This document shows, piece after piece, positions 45,898 to 55,734 of a stretch of 64,000 bases of DNA. Source of the DNA: JAMLJG01 sp035327585 (GTDB lineage: Bacteria; Verrucomicrobiota; Kiritimatiellia; CAIVKH01); NCBI GenBank assembly GCA_035327585.1, contig DAOLDD010000008.1:1-64000 (forward strand), read 5' to 3'. The notes under the pieces were generated by a model. That model was not told the origin of the DNA. It worked only from the letters and a program-made list of their open reading frames with translations, and did no database searches. The translations under genes were made by a program, and so were the position numbers. Every line of letters begins with the position of its first letter. Positions within the stretch are counted from its first letter, which is position 1.

Positions 45898-46962
45898 TCA
45901 GGGACTCCCGGACGCCGCGCCAAAGACATCGGCCTCGCTGTGGAAGCCATCGGCAATCACGGTCTCGCGCAGGTTGTTGCGATCCACCGCGATGGTCGCC
46001 TCCAGTACGGCGGGCACGTCGCGGAATCCGTTGGGCAGCGCCGCGCGTGCGACGACAGGCCGGCCCTGCGCCAGGTTCATGGCCAGTTCCGCCGCAGCGA
46101 GGGCCAGGCGCGGGAGCGGTTTGTAGATCGTCATCGACTGGGTGCCGCGGGCGATGCGCTGGCACGCCACGACATCGGCATCCTGCCCGGTCACCAGCAC
46201 CCGGCCTTCCAACTCCGCTTCACGCAACGCCTGGATCGCACCACCCGCCGTGCCGTCGTTGGAGGCCAGGACTCCCTGGAGGTCGGTACCCGCACGGGTC
46301 AGGGCGGCGTTCATGATCTTCTTGGCATTGCTGGGATCCCAGTCGACCGTCCAGTCCTCATGCACCACTTCGATCAATCCCTTCTCGATCAGCGGCTTCA
46401 GCACCTGGTCCTGCCCCTGCTTGAAAAGCACGGCGTTGTGATCGGTCGGCGCACCATAAATGCGCACGATCCGGCCGCGGCCGCCGGGCAGGTGGTCGAC
46501 CAGCCAGCGCGCCTGTTGTTCACCCACCTGGACGTTGTCGAAGCTCAGGTAGAGATCGAGATCGCTCTCCGTGATCATCCGGTCGTAGGCAATGACCGGT
46601 ATGCCGGCCAGCTTGGCCGAACGCACGCCTTCGGCCATGGCCGCCCCGTTGTGGGGCACGATGACCAGCACATCCACCTCGCGCGCGATCAGGGCGTTCA
46701 CGTCCTGGATCTGCCGGGTGTCATCGCTATTCGCCGACTGCACAAGCACGCGGCCACCCAGTTCCTCGACACGCTTAACAAACAGGTCGCGATCCCGCTG
46801 CCAGCGCGCCTCCTTCAGGGTGTCCAGCGACAAGCCAATCGTCGGGGCGCGCGCGACCGCGCCGCGACCGGCGCCACCGCCCCCCTGGCGGCTGATCACC
46901 AGGCCGATGACGACACTCAACACCAGGGACGCAACAACGAGCGGAATGGATGCGGTCTTCAA
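45898..46962 (-). CDS. xylF: D-xylose-type periplasmic substrate-binding protein
   Basis: The product (~354 aa) has an N-terminal hydrophobic segment (KTASIPLVVASLVLSVVIGLVI) without a lipobox, then a type I periplasmic binding fold: PTIGLSLDTLKEARWQRDRD, VLVIVPHNGAAMAEGVRSAK, PVIAYDRMITESDLDLYLSFDN, and GVLASNDGTAGGAIQAL. The YDRMI...DLYLSFDN segment is typical of XylF. The TTG at 46962 is chosen because GGGAGG stands 7 nt upstream; ATG 46980 is an alternative. It is the first gene of the ABC transporter set. Confidence 0.85.
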   Translation of the reverse strand: MKTASIPLVVASLVLSVVIGLVISRQGGGGAGRGAVARAPTIGLSLDTLKEARWQRDRDLFVKRVEELGGRVLVQSANSDDTRQIQDVNALIAREVDVLVIVPHNGAAMAEGVRSAKLAGIPVIAYDRMITESDLDLYLSFDNVQVGEQQARWLVDHLPGGRGRIVRIYGAPTDHNAVLFKQGQDQVLKPLIEKGLIEVVHEDWTVDWDPSNAKKIMNAALTRAGTDLQGVLASNDGTAGGAIQALREAELEGRVLVTGQDADVVACQRIARGTQSMTIYKPLPRLALAAAELAMNLAQGRPVVARAALPNGFRDVPAVLEATIAVDRNNLRETVIADGFHSEADVFGAASGSP

Positions 46963-47003
46963 CGTACACCTCCCAATCATTTCCCAGTTCTCGAAATTTA
47001 TGT

Positions 47004-47018
47004 TGTCCCGACGGGACA
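47004..47018. promoter_or_regulatory. Palindrome in the xylF leader
   Basis: TGTCCCGACGGGACA is a perfect 15-bp palindrome (7-bp arms) between the SGNH gene stop (47024) and xylF (46962), the largest gap in the locus. It may be an operator or an RNA stem dividing enzyme genes from transporter genes; there is no T run. Confidence 0.45.
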
Positions 47019-47023
47019 TCTCC

Positions 47024-48397
47024 CTAAATAGCCGGATCACGGACAAGCCGGTACGTGCGGGGCAACGGACGGGCTGCACGGTGCATCCCCTCAATCACGT
47101 GATCGAGTTCCTCCACGATCTGATCCTCACGCACCTTCAAGGTGTCATAGGCTTCATAGCGCACCGTGACCGAACGCAGCGCCGGGTTGTCGCGGGTCTG
47201 CGCGATGGCGGCCTCCAGCAGCGGGCGCATCTCCTCGCGCACGATGGGCCGGGGGCGCGTGCCCCAGAGGCGGGACTCGCTGAACACAATATCCCGCAAC
47301 TGGTTTTCCACCGCGTGCTTCCTCCGCCACAACCGCTCGACCTCTCCCGCCTGCGCGTGCTGCGGGGTGTTGGTTTCCAGCGCCAGGTTGATGCCCGCGG
47401 CCAGCTCGGCGCCGGTGTAGGTTCGAATGGGCACATCATCAATGACCAGCAGGAAGGCTTCGTCACCCAGCCCCTCCACGGCAAGCCGCTCCTGATTAAA
47501 CGTCTCGTTGAATGAAAACAGGTCGTGCGCGCCCTGCACTTCCGGCATCGCGGGAAAGGGCAACGCGCCGGCACGGCACACAAAACGCAGGCCGCCGTCC
47601 TCGTCGACGACAAACTCGCTCACTTCCGCGTTGAGCGACCGGACCACGCTGCCCGCGCCGGCATCCACCGCCACGTCCATGACCGGCTGGGTGATGCCCT
47701 GTGCCTTGAGAAAAAGCCAGGTCATCATGAAGTGACCCACCGGGCCGGGATGCACGCGATCCCCGCTGATCAGCGTGAAGCGCGGGTCCATCGCCTGGCG
47801 CGCGAGGTTCAGCTCCAGCATCGGCTGGAAGAAATCCACCACGGGAACATCCTTCTCCGCGCCGATCCGACGCGCCTGTTCCGCGTAGACGGAAAGGCCG
47901 TCGTTGACGCGATTGAACGCGGGCGCGTCCGCCGCCATCGTGTCGTCGTGCGGCGAAGGCGTGAGCAACATCACGCGCGCGCCGTATGCGTGGATTCGAT
48001 CCACCAGTTCCGCCATCTGCTTCGGATAGCGGTCGAGGCGCTCCTGCCGCTGGACCAGCTGTTCCGCCGTGGGTTCCTCCACCTGGTACAGCGCGCGCCC
48101 GACATCGTTCATCCCGAACATGATGGCGACGACCGTCGGTTTTTTCGCCAGCACATCCCACTCAAGGCGAGCCAGCGCGCCGCCGGCCCAGTCGCCGCCG
48201 ATCCCCGCGTTCATAAAATGCCGCGGCGCATCCGGAAATCGCGTGGTGTAGAACAAATCCAGGTAGCGGTGGTAGAGCCCGCCGTGCGTGATGCTGTCGC
48301 CGAGCGCGACAACGCGCTCGCCCGGATGAAACGAAACGTCCGCGGCCTGCGCCGCACAGCAGGCCATCACCATCGTGCACACGTGTTGAATCCTCAT
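47024..48397 (-). CDS. Secreted SGNH/GDSL hydrolase (probable carbohydrate esterase)
   Basis: The 457-aa protein has a short signal peptide (RIQHVCTMVMACCAAQA). An SGNH domain follows: VVALGDSITHGG with Ser35, NAGIGGDWAGG, VAIMFGMNDVGRAL and DRVHPGPVGH with Asp and His. The region beyond about residue 270 is a second domain also found on large SGNH esterases of polysaccharide loci. Deacetylation of a polysaccharide is likely by context. Its start overlaps the GH30 stop by 4 nt. Confidence 0.82.
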   Translation of the reverse strand: MRIQHVCTMVMACCAAQAADVSFHPGERVVALGDSITHGGLYHRYLDLFYTTRFPDAPRHFMNAGIGGDWAGGALARLEWDVLAKKPTVVAIMFGMNDVGRALYQVEEPTAEQLVQRQERLDRYPKQMAELVDRIHAYGARVMLLTPSPHDDTMAADAPAFNRVNDGLSVYAEQARRIGAEKDVPVVDFFQPMLELNLARQAMDPRFTLISGDRVHPGPVGHFMMTWLFLKAQGITQPVMDVAVDAGAGSVVRSLNAEVSEFVVDEDGGLRFVCRAGALPFPAMPEVQGAHDLFSFNETFNQERLAVEGLGDEAFLLVIDDVPIRTYTGAELAAGINLALETNTPQHAQAGEVERLWRRKHAVENQLRDIVFSESRLWGTRPRPIVREEMRPLLEAAIAQTRDNPALRSVTVRYEAYDTLKVREDQIVEELDHVIEGMHRAARPLPRTYRLVRDPAI

Positions 48398-49815
48398 GGT
48401 TGCTCCCGTGCCACGACGGTCAACACGGACCGCGGTTTGCTCGCGATGTACGTACGGCGGCCGTCCAGCGTAAAATAGACCTCCATCGCCTCGTCGCCGG
48501 TGTTCAGCAGCACCGTCGCCACGGTTCCGTCGGGATTGCGAAACGCCGTCACGAGCAGCGCGTCCTTGTTCGACGCCGCCGCCACCCGCTGCGCGCCGGG
48601 GCGGATGAACTTCGAGAAGTGGCCCATGTAGTGATAGGAATTCATGTACGTCAGTGCGCCCGTCCGCGTGTCGCCGATGATCGGCGCGAAACAGAAATTG
48701 CTGACGTGGTTCGGTCCGCCGGTCTCGTCGAGCAGGATGTTCCAGTCCGTCCACCCCACCGCCCCGCTGTTGAGGTCGTTGACGATGGCCTTGCCGTAGC
48801 GCTCGCCCATCTCCCATTCGCCGAGTCGCGCGGGATCGAATTTGGTAATGCAGCCTTCGGTGAACATCAGGTGCTTGTCCGGATACACATCGCCGACCAG
48901 CCGCATGTTGCCGTACGCGTCGCCGCCATACCAGTGGAAGCCGACGCCCCACACGTAGCGCGCGGCCTCCGGATCATCCAGCACCGTCATCGCGCGCTGG
49001 TAGAGGTAGCCGCGGTTGTGGTCCCAGACCATCAGCTTGTGGTCGCGATAGGGCGACCGCGCGAGCGCCGGGCCGAGATGATCGCGGACAAAATCGCGTT
49101 CCTGTTCCGCCGTATACATGCAGGACTCCCAGCGCGGCCCCGCGCCCGGCTCGTTCTGCACGGTGAGCCCCCAGAAGGGAATGCCCTCCTTTTCGTACTC
49201 GGCAAAGAAGCGCACGTAATACGAAGCCCACGATTCGTAATACTCGGGCCGGAGGGAACCGCCCAGCAACATGCTGCCGTTGGTTTTCATCCAGGCCGGC
49301 GGGCTCCAGGGAGAGGCGAAGAGTTTCAGCGTGCCGCCGGTTTTCGCGAGCGCCGCCTTGATCAGCGGGATGCGATGGCGACGGTCGCGCTCAATGCTGA
49401 AATGCTCCAGCGCGACGTCGCCGTCCACCTCCGCGTAGGCGTAGGACGAGGTGGAGAAATCGCAACTGTTGATGTGCGTGCGGCCGAGGGTGTAGCCGAT
49501 GCCGGCCTCGGGATCGTAGTACGCCGTCAGGATTTCCGCCTGCGCCTCAGCGGGTAATTTATAAAACGTCTCGGCCGCGGCGTCGGTTAGCGCGCCGCCG
49601 AATCCAACGATCGTCTGGAAGCGCGGCTTGGTATCGACGAATACCGCCGGAACTTTCATCAGCGGCGGTTCCACGTTGGTCCACGCGGGCGCGGAAACCC
49701 GCGAGAGGCGCAGGTCCGTGTCGCGCGCGGTTTCGTACAGCACCAGCACGGGCGCCGCCGACAGCGACGCACCCGATAGGGCCAGTGCAACGAGGATGAC
49801 GGTGCGGTTTACCAT
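48394..49815 (-). CDS. Glycoside hydrolase family 30 enzyme, secreted
   Basis: The 473-aa protein has a signal peptide (to about residue 21, SLSAAP), FQTIVGFGGALTDAAAETFYKL at the start of the barrel, the acid/base in LTVQNEP (Glu222), and the nucleophile in LMFTEG (Glu320), followed by the C-terminal beta domain. This is the GH30 layout (glucosylceramidase, beta-glucosidase, beta-xylanase or beta-1,6-glucanase). The exact bond is not readable. It overlaps both neighbouring genes. Confidence 0.9.
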   Translation of the reverse strand: MVNRTVILVALALSGASLSAAPVLVLYETARDTDLRLSRVSAPAWTNVEPPLMKVPAVFVDTKPRFQTIVGFGGALTDAAAETFYKLPAEAQAEILTAYYDPEAGIGYTLGRTHINSCDFSTSSYAYAEVDGDVALEHFSIERDRRHRIPLIKAALAKTGGTLKLFASPWSPPAWMKTNGSMLLGGSLRPEYYESWASYYVRFFAEYEKEGIPFWGLTVQNEPGAGPRWESCMYTAEQERDFVRDHLGPALARSPYRDHKLMVWDHNRGYLYQRAMTVLDDPEAARYVWGVGFHWYGGDAYGNMRLVGDVYPDKHLMFTEGCITKFDPARLGEWEMGERYGKAIVNDLNSGAVGWTDWNILLDETGGPNHVSNFCFAPIIGDTRTGALTYMNSYHYMGHFSKFIRPGAQRVAAASNKDALLVTAFRNPDGTVATVLLNTGDEAMEVYFTLDGRRTYIASKPRSVLTVVAREQP

Positions 49816-50756
49816 GAACCGCTCCCTTCCGGCGCGGAAAGCACACCGATGGATTGGAGAAAGGCATCCATCTCCTTCACCACGCGGTTGAAGTTGGCGC
49901 CGTCATTCCGCTTGGGATTGTAGAACCCGTGCTTCTCGCCGGGGAATTCGACGAACTGGGCGCGATTCCCCAGCTTCTGCATCGCGGCGACAAAATTTTT
50001 GCAGACGCCGGGCGGGCAAACGCCGTCTTTGGAACCGCTCAGGATCAGAAAGGGCGGCAGCTCCGCGGTGACGCGCTGGGCGGGCGAAAACGCCGCGGGA
50101 TCGAGGCCCGCCTCCTGCGCGTGCCGACGCCCGGTACCCCACCCTGTTACGAGGTCGAACGCCGGGTTGAGCAGCAGCACCGCGCGCGGCATCACCGGCA
50201 CGGTGAGATCGTCGGCGGGATCGTCATAGCCCGGAATCGTCGCGAGCGCCGCCGCCAGGTGTCCGCCCGCCGACGATCCGCCCGCCAGGATGTTGGCCGG
50301 ATCAATCTGGTATTGCGCCGCATGGGCGCGGACCCAGCGCATCGCCGACTTGGCATCCGCGAGGCAGTCCTGCGGACCGCTGGCCTTGCCATTGCCCTCG
50401 CCCGGCAACAACCGGTACTGCGCATCAATGCCCACCACGCCGCGCGACGCGAGATAGATCAGAATCGGGTTCGCAACCGACGGCCCGCCGCGCAGCCAGC
50501 CGCCGCCGTGGTAGTACACCAGCGCGGGCCGGGTCTCGCCCGGTTTCAGATTCGTCGGTTGGTATACATGCAGCTTGAGCGACGTGCCCGCCACGCTTTT
50601 ATAGGTCGCCGTGCTGACCGCCGCGTATTTCGCGACCAGCTTCGGCTCTTTTTCCGCACGCAGAACAAAGGCCGCCCACGACGGTTCACCCCGCGCGGAG
50701 GCAACGGACAAGGTGGTCACCAGGACCACCCCTTGCAGCAGTGATTGCATATTCAT
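49809..50756 (-). CDS. Secreted alpha/beta-hydrolase esterase (BD-FAE/acetyl esterase-like)
   Basis: The 315-aa protein has a signal peptide (to about residue 23, SARGEP), the oxyanion motif YYHGGGW, the nucleophile elbow GGSSAGG (Ser162), a C-terminal Asp in SGSKDGVCPP and His in GEKHGFYNP. This is the HSL/BD-FAE-type esterase fold that removes acyl or feruloyl groups from polysaccharides. The start of GH30 overlaps its end by 7 nt. Confidence 0.88.
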   Translation of the reverse strand: MNMQSLLQGVVLVTTLSVASARGEPSWAAFVLRAEKEPKLVAKYAAVSTATYKSVAGTSLKLHVYQPTNLKPGETRPALVYYHGGGWLRGGPSVANPILIYLASRGVVGIDAQYRLLPGEGNGKASGPQDCLADAKSAMRWVRAHAAQYQIDPANILAGGSSAGGHLAAALATIPGYDDPADDLTVPVMPRAVLLLNPAFDLVTGWGTGRRHAQEAGLDPAAFSPAQRVTAELPPFLILSGSKDGVCPPGVCKNFVAAMQKLGNRAQFVEFPGEKHGFYNPKRNDGANFNRVVKEMDAFLQSIGVLSAPEGSGSW

Positions 50757-50759
50757 GGA

Positions 50760-52649
50760 TTACCTCGACAAGGCGTGGACCAATTCCCGGATACCGAGCG
50801 GACCGATGTAGCGCAGTACGCGGGAGGTCCGCGCGTCCAACGCCAACACGGCCGCACCGTCCGTGACGTCTATCGTCGCGCCCGCCTCATCCTGAAGCGT
50901 CGCGCCCGCTCCGAGCGAGTCGAGCGGGAAGGACTTCGGCTGATCCTCCCAATTGAACAAGCCGACATACAAAGCGTCGCCGCTGCGGGCGACCAGGCGC
51001 GCGAAGGCATCGTCGCCCCGCGCCGCATGATCCCACAGCCCCACGGGGATGACTTCATCCATGAACGGATGCGCCATGGATTCACCCAGCAACGCCTGGC
51101 GTTCCGCGCGCAGCAGCGGGAGATGATCGCTCGCCAGGCGCGCGTTGCCGTACAGTTTCGCGAAATCGCCCCACATCCGGGCCTCGGCAAGCGTCAGTGT
51201 GCCACCGCTCTTGCCCTTGTCCCGACTGACCCGCGCGTCCTCATCCTCCGCCGCGCGAAATACCAGGTAGTCGCAGTCGCCGTTAAAAACCTTGCCGAGC
51301 AGATAGTAGAAACCGGCGTTGCCAAGCGCGCGCGGCGCAAAGTGGTCGAATTGCGGGCTGATGTCCGCGCCGGTGCGCATGCCGTCCACAAATCCGATCG
51401 CCGGCCCGATAAAGGCGGAGCAACCGAGGAAATAATTCTCGGGCCCGATCGCTTCGCGGATCGCCTGCATGCCGAGCCGGAAGCGCTCGACGCTGGTGAG
51501 CGACGGGTCATGGGCCCGGATCGCGCCCAGGTTGTGGATGCTGCTGCGGATGCCCTCCTCCATGCCGTAGCGCATGAAGTCGACCTTGAAGTAGCGGATG
51601 CCCCACGCCTCGCGCATGGTCCGGATGCAGTCGGCGATATAGGCGCGCGCGTCCGGGTTTGAATAGTCGAAGAAGGTGTACCGCATGACCCGATCCGGCT
51701 TGCGTTGCTCGTCGACAATGAGCGCGCCATGCTCATCGTGCAGAAAATACCCGGGATGCGTGCGGCAGATTTCCGCGGCGGCATCACCCCGGAACCCGTC
51801 GAAGTGCAGGCCCGGCATTTTTCCCGCCGCCGTGATGGCTGCGGCGAGCGCCTGGATGCCACCCGGCAGGTTGGTCCGGACGGAGGTATAATCGCCGCGC
51901 TCCGTCCACCAGCCGCCATCAATCTGGATGAGGTTCGCCCCGGGATGCACGGCGCCCAGTGCGGCCAGGTTCGTGAGCACATCGTCGGCCGTGAACAGCC
52001 GCCCGAAGTAGTCCCACGTGGCCCAACCGGTGAACGTTTCATCCTTCACGCGCGCAATCCCGTTTTCCGCCGCGATCGCGGTTCCGAAGCGGTCCAGCAG
52101 ATCGTGCGCGTCGCGCGCTTCCGCGAGGAGGATGCGCTCATAGTGAACCGTCCCGCCCGGTGGAAGCACCTTGCGCTCCGCGTCCGATTGCACCCGCCAG
52201 GCCCCGTCGCGGAACCGTATGTAGGGCATAAACACGCGCCAGCTCGAGGCGCCGATGAACAGGATGCGTTCCGGCGCCACGCGCACTTGGGCAAACATCG
52301 CGCTGCGCGCATTCGCTTCATCCGCGTGCGCCACGGTCGTCCGGAACAACGGCGTACGCCCCATGCAGGTGCCGCCGAACAACACGTCGGCGGCGGCCGG
52401 GACGTCGCCCAGGCCGATGCGGATGTCGATGAGGCGCAGCGTGACGGGCTCGACGTTGGGATTGCGCACCTGCACGTCGAGTTCAACGAATCCCTGGGCA
52501 TTCGTCTGGAGCGCATATTGCACCGCAACCGGTCGCGCGTCTTCCGTTTCTACGACAACGGAGACGTGCTCCCACGCGGCCATCGCGCGCGGGCCGAAAC
52601 TCAGGGCGAGAAACGCACCGCCCATCCAGCTGCGCAGCCTCCGTTTCAT
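50760..52649 (-). CDS. Secreted alpha-galactosidase-like glycoside hydrolase (GH36/clan GH-D type)
   Basis: The 629-aa protein has a signal peptide (to about residue 25, RAMAAW), an N-terminal beta-sandwich (to about 200), then a barrel with ATWDYFGR, LIQIDGGWW, GLHFDGF and IRYFKVDFMRYG (nucleophile Asp near residue 355). GMRTGADISP is a candidate acid/base segment. The order fits clan GH-D enzymes (GH27/GH36); alpha-galactosidase is the default guess, other alpha-glycosidases are possible. It overlaps the upstream sulfatase by 4 nt. Confidence 0.75.
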   Translation of the reverse strand: MKRRLRSWMGGAFLALSFGPRAMAAWEHVSVVVETEDARPVAVQYALQTNAQGFVELDVQVRNPNVEPVTLRLIDIRIGLGDVPAAADVLFGGTCMGRTPLFRTTVAHADEANARSAMFAQVRVAPERILFIGASSWRVFMPYIRFRDGAWRVQSDAERKVLPPGGTVHYERILLAEARDAHDLLDRFGTAIAAENGIARVKDETFTGWATWDYFGRLFTADDVLTNLAALGAVHPGANLIQIDGGWWTERGDYTSVRTNLPGGIQALAAAITAAGKMPGLHFDGFRGDAAAEICRTHPGYFLHDEHGALIVDEQRKPDRVMRYTFFDYSNPDARAYIADCIRTMREAWGIRYFKVDFMRYGMEEGIRSSIHNLGAIRAHDPSLTSVERFRLGMQAIREAIGPENYFLGCSAFIGPAIGFVDGMRTGADISPQFDHFAPRALGNAGFYYLLGKVFNGDCDYLVFRAAEDEDARVSRDKGKSGGTLTLAEARMWGDFAKLYGNARLASDHLPLLRAERQALLGESMAHPFMDEVIPVGLWDHAARGDDAFARLVARSGDALYVGLFNWEDQPKSFPLDSLGAGATLQDEAGATIDVTDGAAVLALDARTSRVLRYIGPLGIRELVHALSR

Positions 52650-54109
52650 GGTGCGGCCTCCGCCCCGGCGGCCGCGGGTTCCTGCGATGGAAAATTGAAA
52701 CGGGCGACGGGCGAGACCGTCCGCGTGTTGCGCAGCAACGCATCGAACTCCGCGACGAGAGCCGGTTGCCGGGCAGCAACATCAGTCGTTTCGCCCGGGT
52801 CGGTCGCGAGATTGTACAACTCAATAGAGCCTCCGGGATCGAGCGCGACCTGCCGGCGAATCGCCTTCCAGTCGCCCTTGCGCACGGCGACGCACCCGTT
52901 GTTCTCATGGAACTCCCAATAGAGGAACGCGTGCTCGCGCTGGCCGGGTTTGCCGAGCAACGTCGGCAGGATCGACAGCCCGTCCGTTTCGGCGGGCGCA
53001 GGCAGGCCCAGCAGGTCGGCGAACGTCGGCATCATGTCCCACTGCGCCGCGAGGTGGTCGCTGGTCGCGCCTGCCGGGATGCGGCCCGGCCACCGGGCGA
53101 TGAGCGGCGCGCGGATGCCGCCCTCGTAGAGGTCGCGCTTGATGCCGCGATACGGCCCCGCCGACTCGAAAAACGCCGGATCGTAGCCGCCCTCGCGATG
53201 CGGGCCGTTGTCGGAGCTGAAGAAGATGACGGTGTTGTCGCCCAGGCCGAGTGCGTCCAGTTTCGCCACGAGTTCACCCACGTAGCGGTCGAGCATGCTG
53301 ACCATCGCCGCATACGTCGCGCGCGGTTCCGCCTGCGAGCCGTAGCCGTGTTTGCGGAAATTCGGGCCGGCATCGACGCCTTCATACGGGGTTTCCTCCC
53401 CGAAACGCCCCCGGAACGGTGCGAGCTCGGTCTCGGGCACGGCGAGTTCGGCGTGCGGCTGGACAGGCGCGTAGTAGACAAAAAACGGCTGCTCGCGTTT
53501 GGCCTCCACGAACGCGAGCAGTTGCTCCTGGATCAGGTCGGGCGCGTAGTCGCCGCGCTCCATCCCGAAATTACCCCACAGCATTTCGCGCTGATGGTCG
53601 TTCCAGAGATAATACGGATAGTAGAAATGCGCGTGCCGCTGGCAGTTGTAGCCGTGGAAGCGGTCGAAGCCCATGCGCAGCGGCTCGCTCGCGGTGCCGG
53701 GCCCGCCGAGCCCCCACTTGCCAAAGATCGCGGTCGCGTAGCCGGCGTCTTTAAAGAGGTGGGCCACCGTGCGCGTGTCGGCGGGCATCGGTTGCTGGCC
53801 CTCCGGATGTACCGCGGCATTTCCGCGAATCGGCGTGTGGCCGGTGTGCTGGCCGGTCAGCAACGCGGAGCGGGAGGGTGCGCACACGGCGCTTCCGGAA
53901 TAGTGCTGTGTGAAGCGTACGCCCTCTTCCGCGAGGCGATCGATGTGCGGCGTTTCGAAGTGACGCTGGCCGTAGCAGCCGAGGTCGCCGATGCCGAGAT
54001 CGTCGGCGAGGATGTAGATGACGTTCGGCCGATCCGCCGCATTCGCGGCGGATGTCACCGCGCAGAGGGTTGCGAGGCCGATCCAGTTTCGCAGTGCGTT
54101 CGCGTTCAT
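52646..54109 (-). CDS. Secreted sulfatase (formylglycine-dependent, S1 family)
   Basis: The 487-aa arylsulfatase-type enzyme has a signal peptide (to about residue 25, SAANAAD), metal ligands ADDLG (Asp36, Asp37), and the maturation signature CAPSR (Cys76) with SALLTGQHTG. FFSSDNGPHREGG holds a further metal ligand. The C-terminal beta domain ends NLATDPGETTDVA. Cys76 requires conversion to formylglycine; no maturase gene is in the window. ATG 54109 is preceded by AAGGGAA. Confidence 0.93.
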   Translation of the reverse strand: MNANALRNWIGLATLCAVTSAANAADRPNVIYILADDLGIGDLGCYGQRHFETPHIDRLAEEGVRFTQHYSGSAVCAPSRSALLTGQHTGHTPIRGNAAVHPEGQQPMPADTRTVAHLFKDAGYATAIFGKWGLGGPGTASEPLRMGFDRFHGYNCQRHAHFYYPYYLWNDHQREMLWGNFGMERGDYAPDLIQEQLLAFVEAKREQPFFVYYAPVQPHAELAVPETELAPFRGRFGEETPYEGVDAGPNFRKHGYGSQAEPRATYAAMVSMLDRYVGELVAKLDALGLGDNTVIFFSSDNGPHREGGYDPAFFESAGPYRGIKRDLYEGGIRAPLIARWPGRIPAGATSDHLAAQWDMMPTFADLLGLPAPAETDGLSILPTLLGKPGQREHAFLYWEFHENNGCVAVRKGDWKAIRRQVALDPGGSIELYNLATDPGETTDVAARQPALVAEFDALLRNTRTVSPVARFNFPSQEPAAAGAEAAP

Positions 54110-54120
54110 GCCGGTTCCCT

Positions 54121-55728
54121 TCACGCCAGTTGGCTCAACACCAGATAGAGCGCCACAACGAGCACAATGACGCCCGCACCCGCGAGCCGGGCATGGCGCC
54201 AGGGGGTGATGTCCACTTCATCAGAAATGTGGTGAACAACCGGATGCGGCAACGGGTTCAGGATGCGCACCACCGCCATGATCGAAAGCATCAGCACCAG
54301 GTTCAGCCCGGCGACGTGGAGCCAGTGGATCTTCAGGCCCCAGACCGCGCCGTCGTGCACGAACCCGACCCAGCCGTAGAACACGATGCCGACCGGCACC
54401 GCGATGTAGGCCGCGAACGCGGGGGCGCGACGCGAAAGGACGCCGAGCAGGATGATCGAGAGAATCGGGATGTTGAAGAAGGCCATCATTTTCCGCATGA
54501 ACGTATAGAGGCCCTCGGGGGCCTGCGCGATCATCGGCGCGATCGCGATGCAGATGCAGACAATGGCGAGCCCAAACAGGCGCCCCGCGCGCACCACCTG
54601 GTGATCGGTCGCGGCCGGGCGGACCAACTGCTTGTAGATGTCCATGCCGAACAGCGTGGTCACGCTGGTGAGCCCGCTGTTGAACGAACTCAAAATCGCG
54701 CCGAACATCACGGCCCCGAAAAAACCCGTCAGCCAGCCGGGCAACACCGCGGCCACGAGGCGCGGATAGGCGAGATCCTGGTGCGCCACGTCCAGTTTGC
54801 CCGCCGCGAGCAGGTGCCACGCGACGATGCCGGGCAGGACGAGGATGCAGATGCCGATGATTTTCAGCACGGCGGCAAACAGCACGCCCTTCTGGCTTTC
54901 CGCCAGGCTTTTCCCGCCCAGCGCACGCTGGATGATCACCTGGTTCGTACACCAGTAGAAGAGATTGATGATCAGCATGCCGGTGAACAGCGTGGAAAAC
55001 GGCACGCTGGATTCGGGGCCGCCGATGGGCGACAGCAATTCCGGGCGGCTCTCCGTGAGAGAGCGAAACCCCGTGCCCAGGCTGCCGTCGCCGAGTTTCA
55101 CCAGGCCAAGGACCGGGATCAGCAAGCCACCGAGCACCAACCCGATCCCGTTGATGCTGTCCGCCGTCGCCTCGGCCTTCATGCCGCCAAACACCACGTA
55201 GCACAACCCCGCGATGCTCAACGCAATCACCATGAGCCAGAGGGAGGCCTGCGGGCTGATGCCCAGCGCCACATCCACGTGGAACAGGCTGTTCATGCCG
55301 ATGGCCCCGGAGTACAGCACGAACGGCAGAAAGCTCAGCGTCAGCGCGGTCAGGAACACGAGCGAGATCATGCTGCGCATGAGGCGGCCAAAGCGCTGCT
55401 CCAGGAATTGCGGCAGCGTCGTGATGCCGCTCTTCAGGTATCTCGGGAGGAAGAACAACGCCATGGCCACCATCGCGACGGCGGCAATCGTCTCCCACGC
55501 CATCACAGACGCGCCGTGCATGAATGCGTTGCCGTTCAGGCCAATGAGCTGCTCGGTGGAAATGTTGGTGAGGACCATGGATCCGGCGATGACGAACCAG
55601 GGCAGGCTGCGCCCCGCGAGAAAAAATCCGCCGGACTTGTCCAGGTTTGTTCCACGCGTCACCCGCCCCGCGATCACGGCCACGAGTGCTGTAAAGCCGA
55701 CAAACGTAAGGAGTGCGGTGAGGTCCAT
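54121..55728 (-). CDS. SSS-family sodium/solute symporter
   Basis: The 535-aa membrane protein has about 14 helices and SSS features: GFFLAGRSLPWFVIAGSMVLTNISTEQLIGLNG (Na2-site region), VVFGGMKAEATADSINGIGLV and SFNSGLTSVTTLFGMDIYKQL. Similarity is to SGLT-like sugar symporters. Between two sulfatase genes with small gaps, it probably imports a sulfated or neutral sugar released by the locus. Confidence 0.9.
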   Translation of the reverse strand: MDLTALLTFVGFTALVAVIAGRVTRGTNLDKSGGFFLAGRSLPWFVIAGSMVLTNISTEQLIGLNGNAFMHGASVMAWETIAAVAMVAMALFFLPRYLKSGITTLPQFLEQRFGRLMRSMISLVFLTALTLSFLPFVLYSGAIGMNSLFHVDVALGISPQASLWLMVIALSIAGLCYVVFGGMKAEATADSINGIGLVLGGLLIPVLGLVKLGDGSLGTGFRSLTESRPELLSPIGGPESSVPFSTLFTGMLIINLFYWCTNQVIIQRALGGKSLAESQKGVLFAAVLKIIGICILVLPGIVAWHLLAAGKLDVAHQDLAYPRLVAAVLPGWLTGFFGAVMFGAILSSFNSGLTSVTTLFGMDIYKQLVRPAATDHQVVRAGRLFGLAIVCICIAIAPMIAQAPEGLYTFMRKMMAFFNIPILSIILLGVLSRRAPAFAAYIAVPVGIVFYGWVGFVHDGAVWGLKIHWLHVAGLNLVLMLSIMAVVRILNPLPHPVVHHISDEVDITPWRHARLAGAGVIVLVVALYLVLSQLA

Positions 55729-55734
55729 GTCGAA

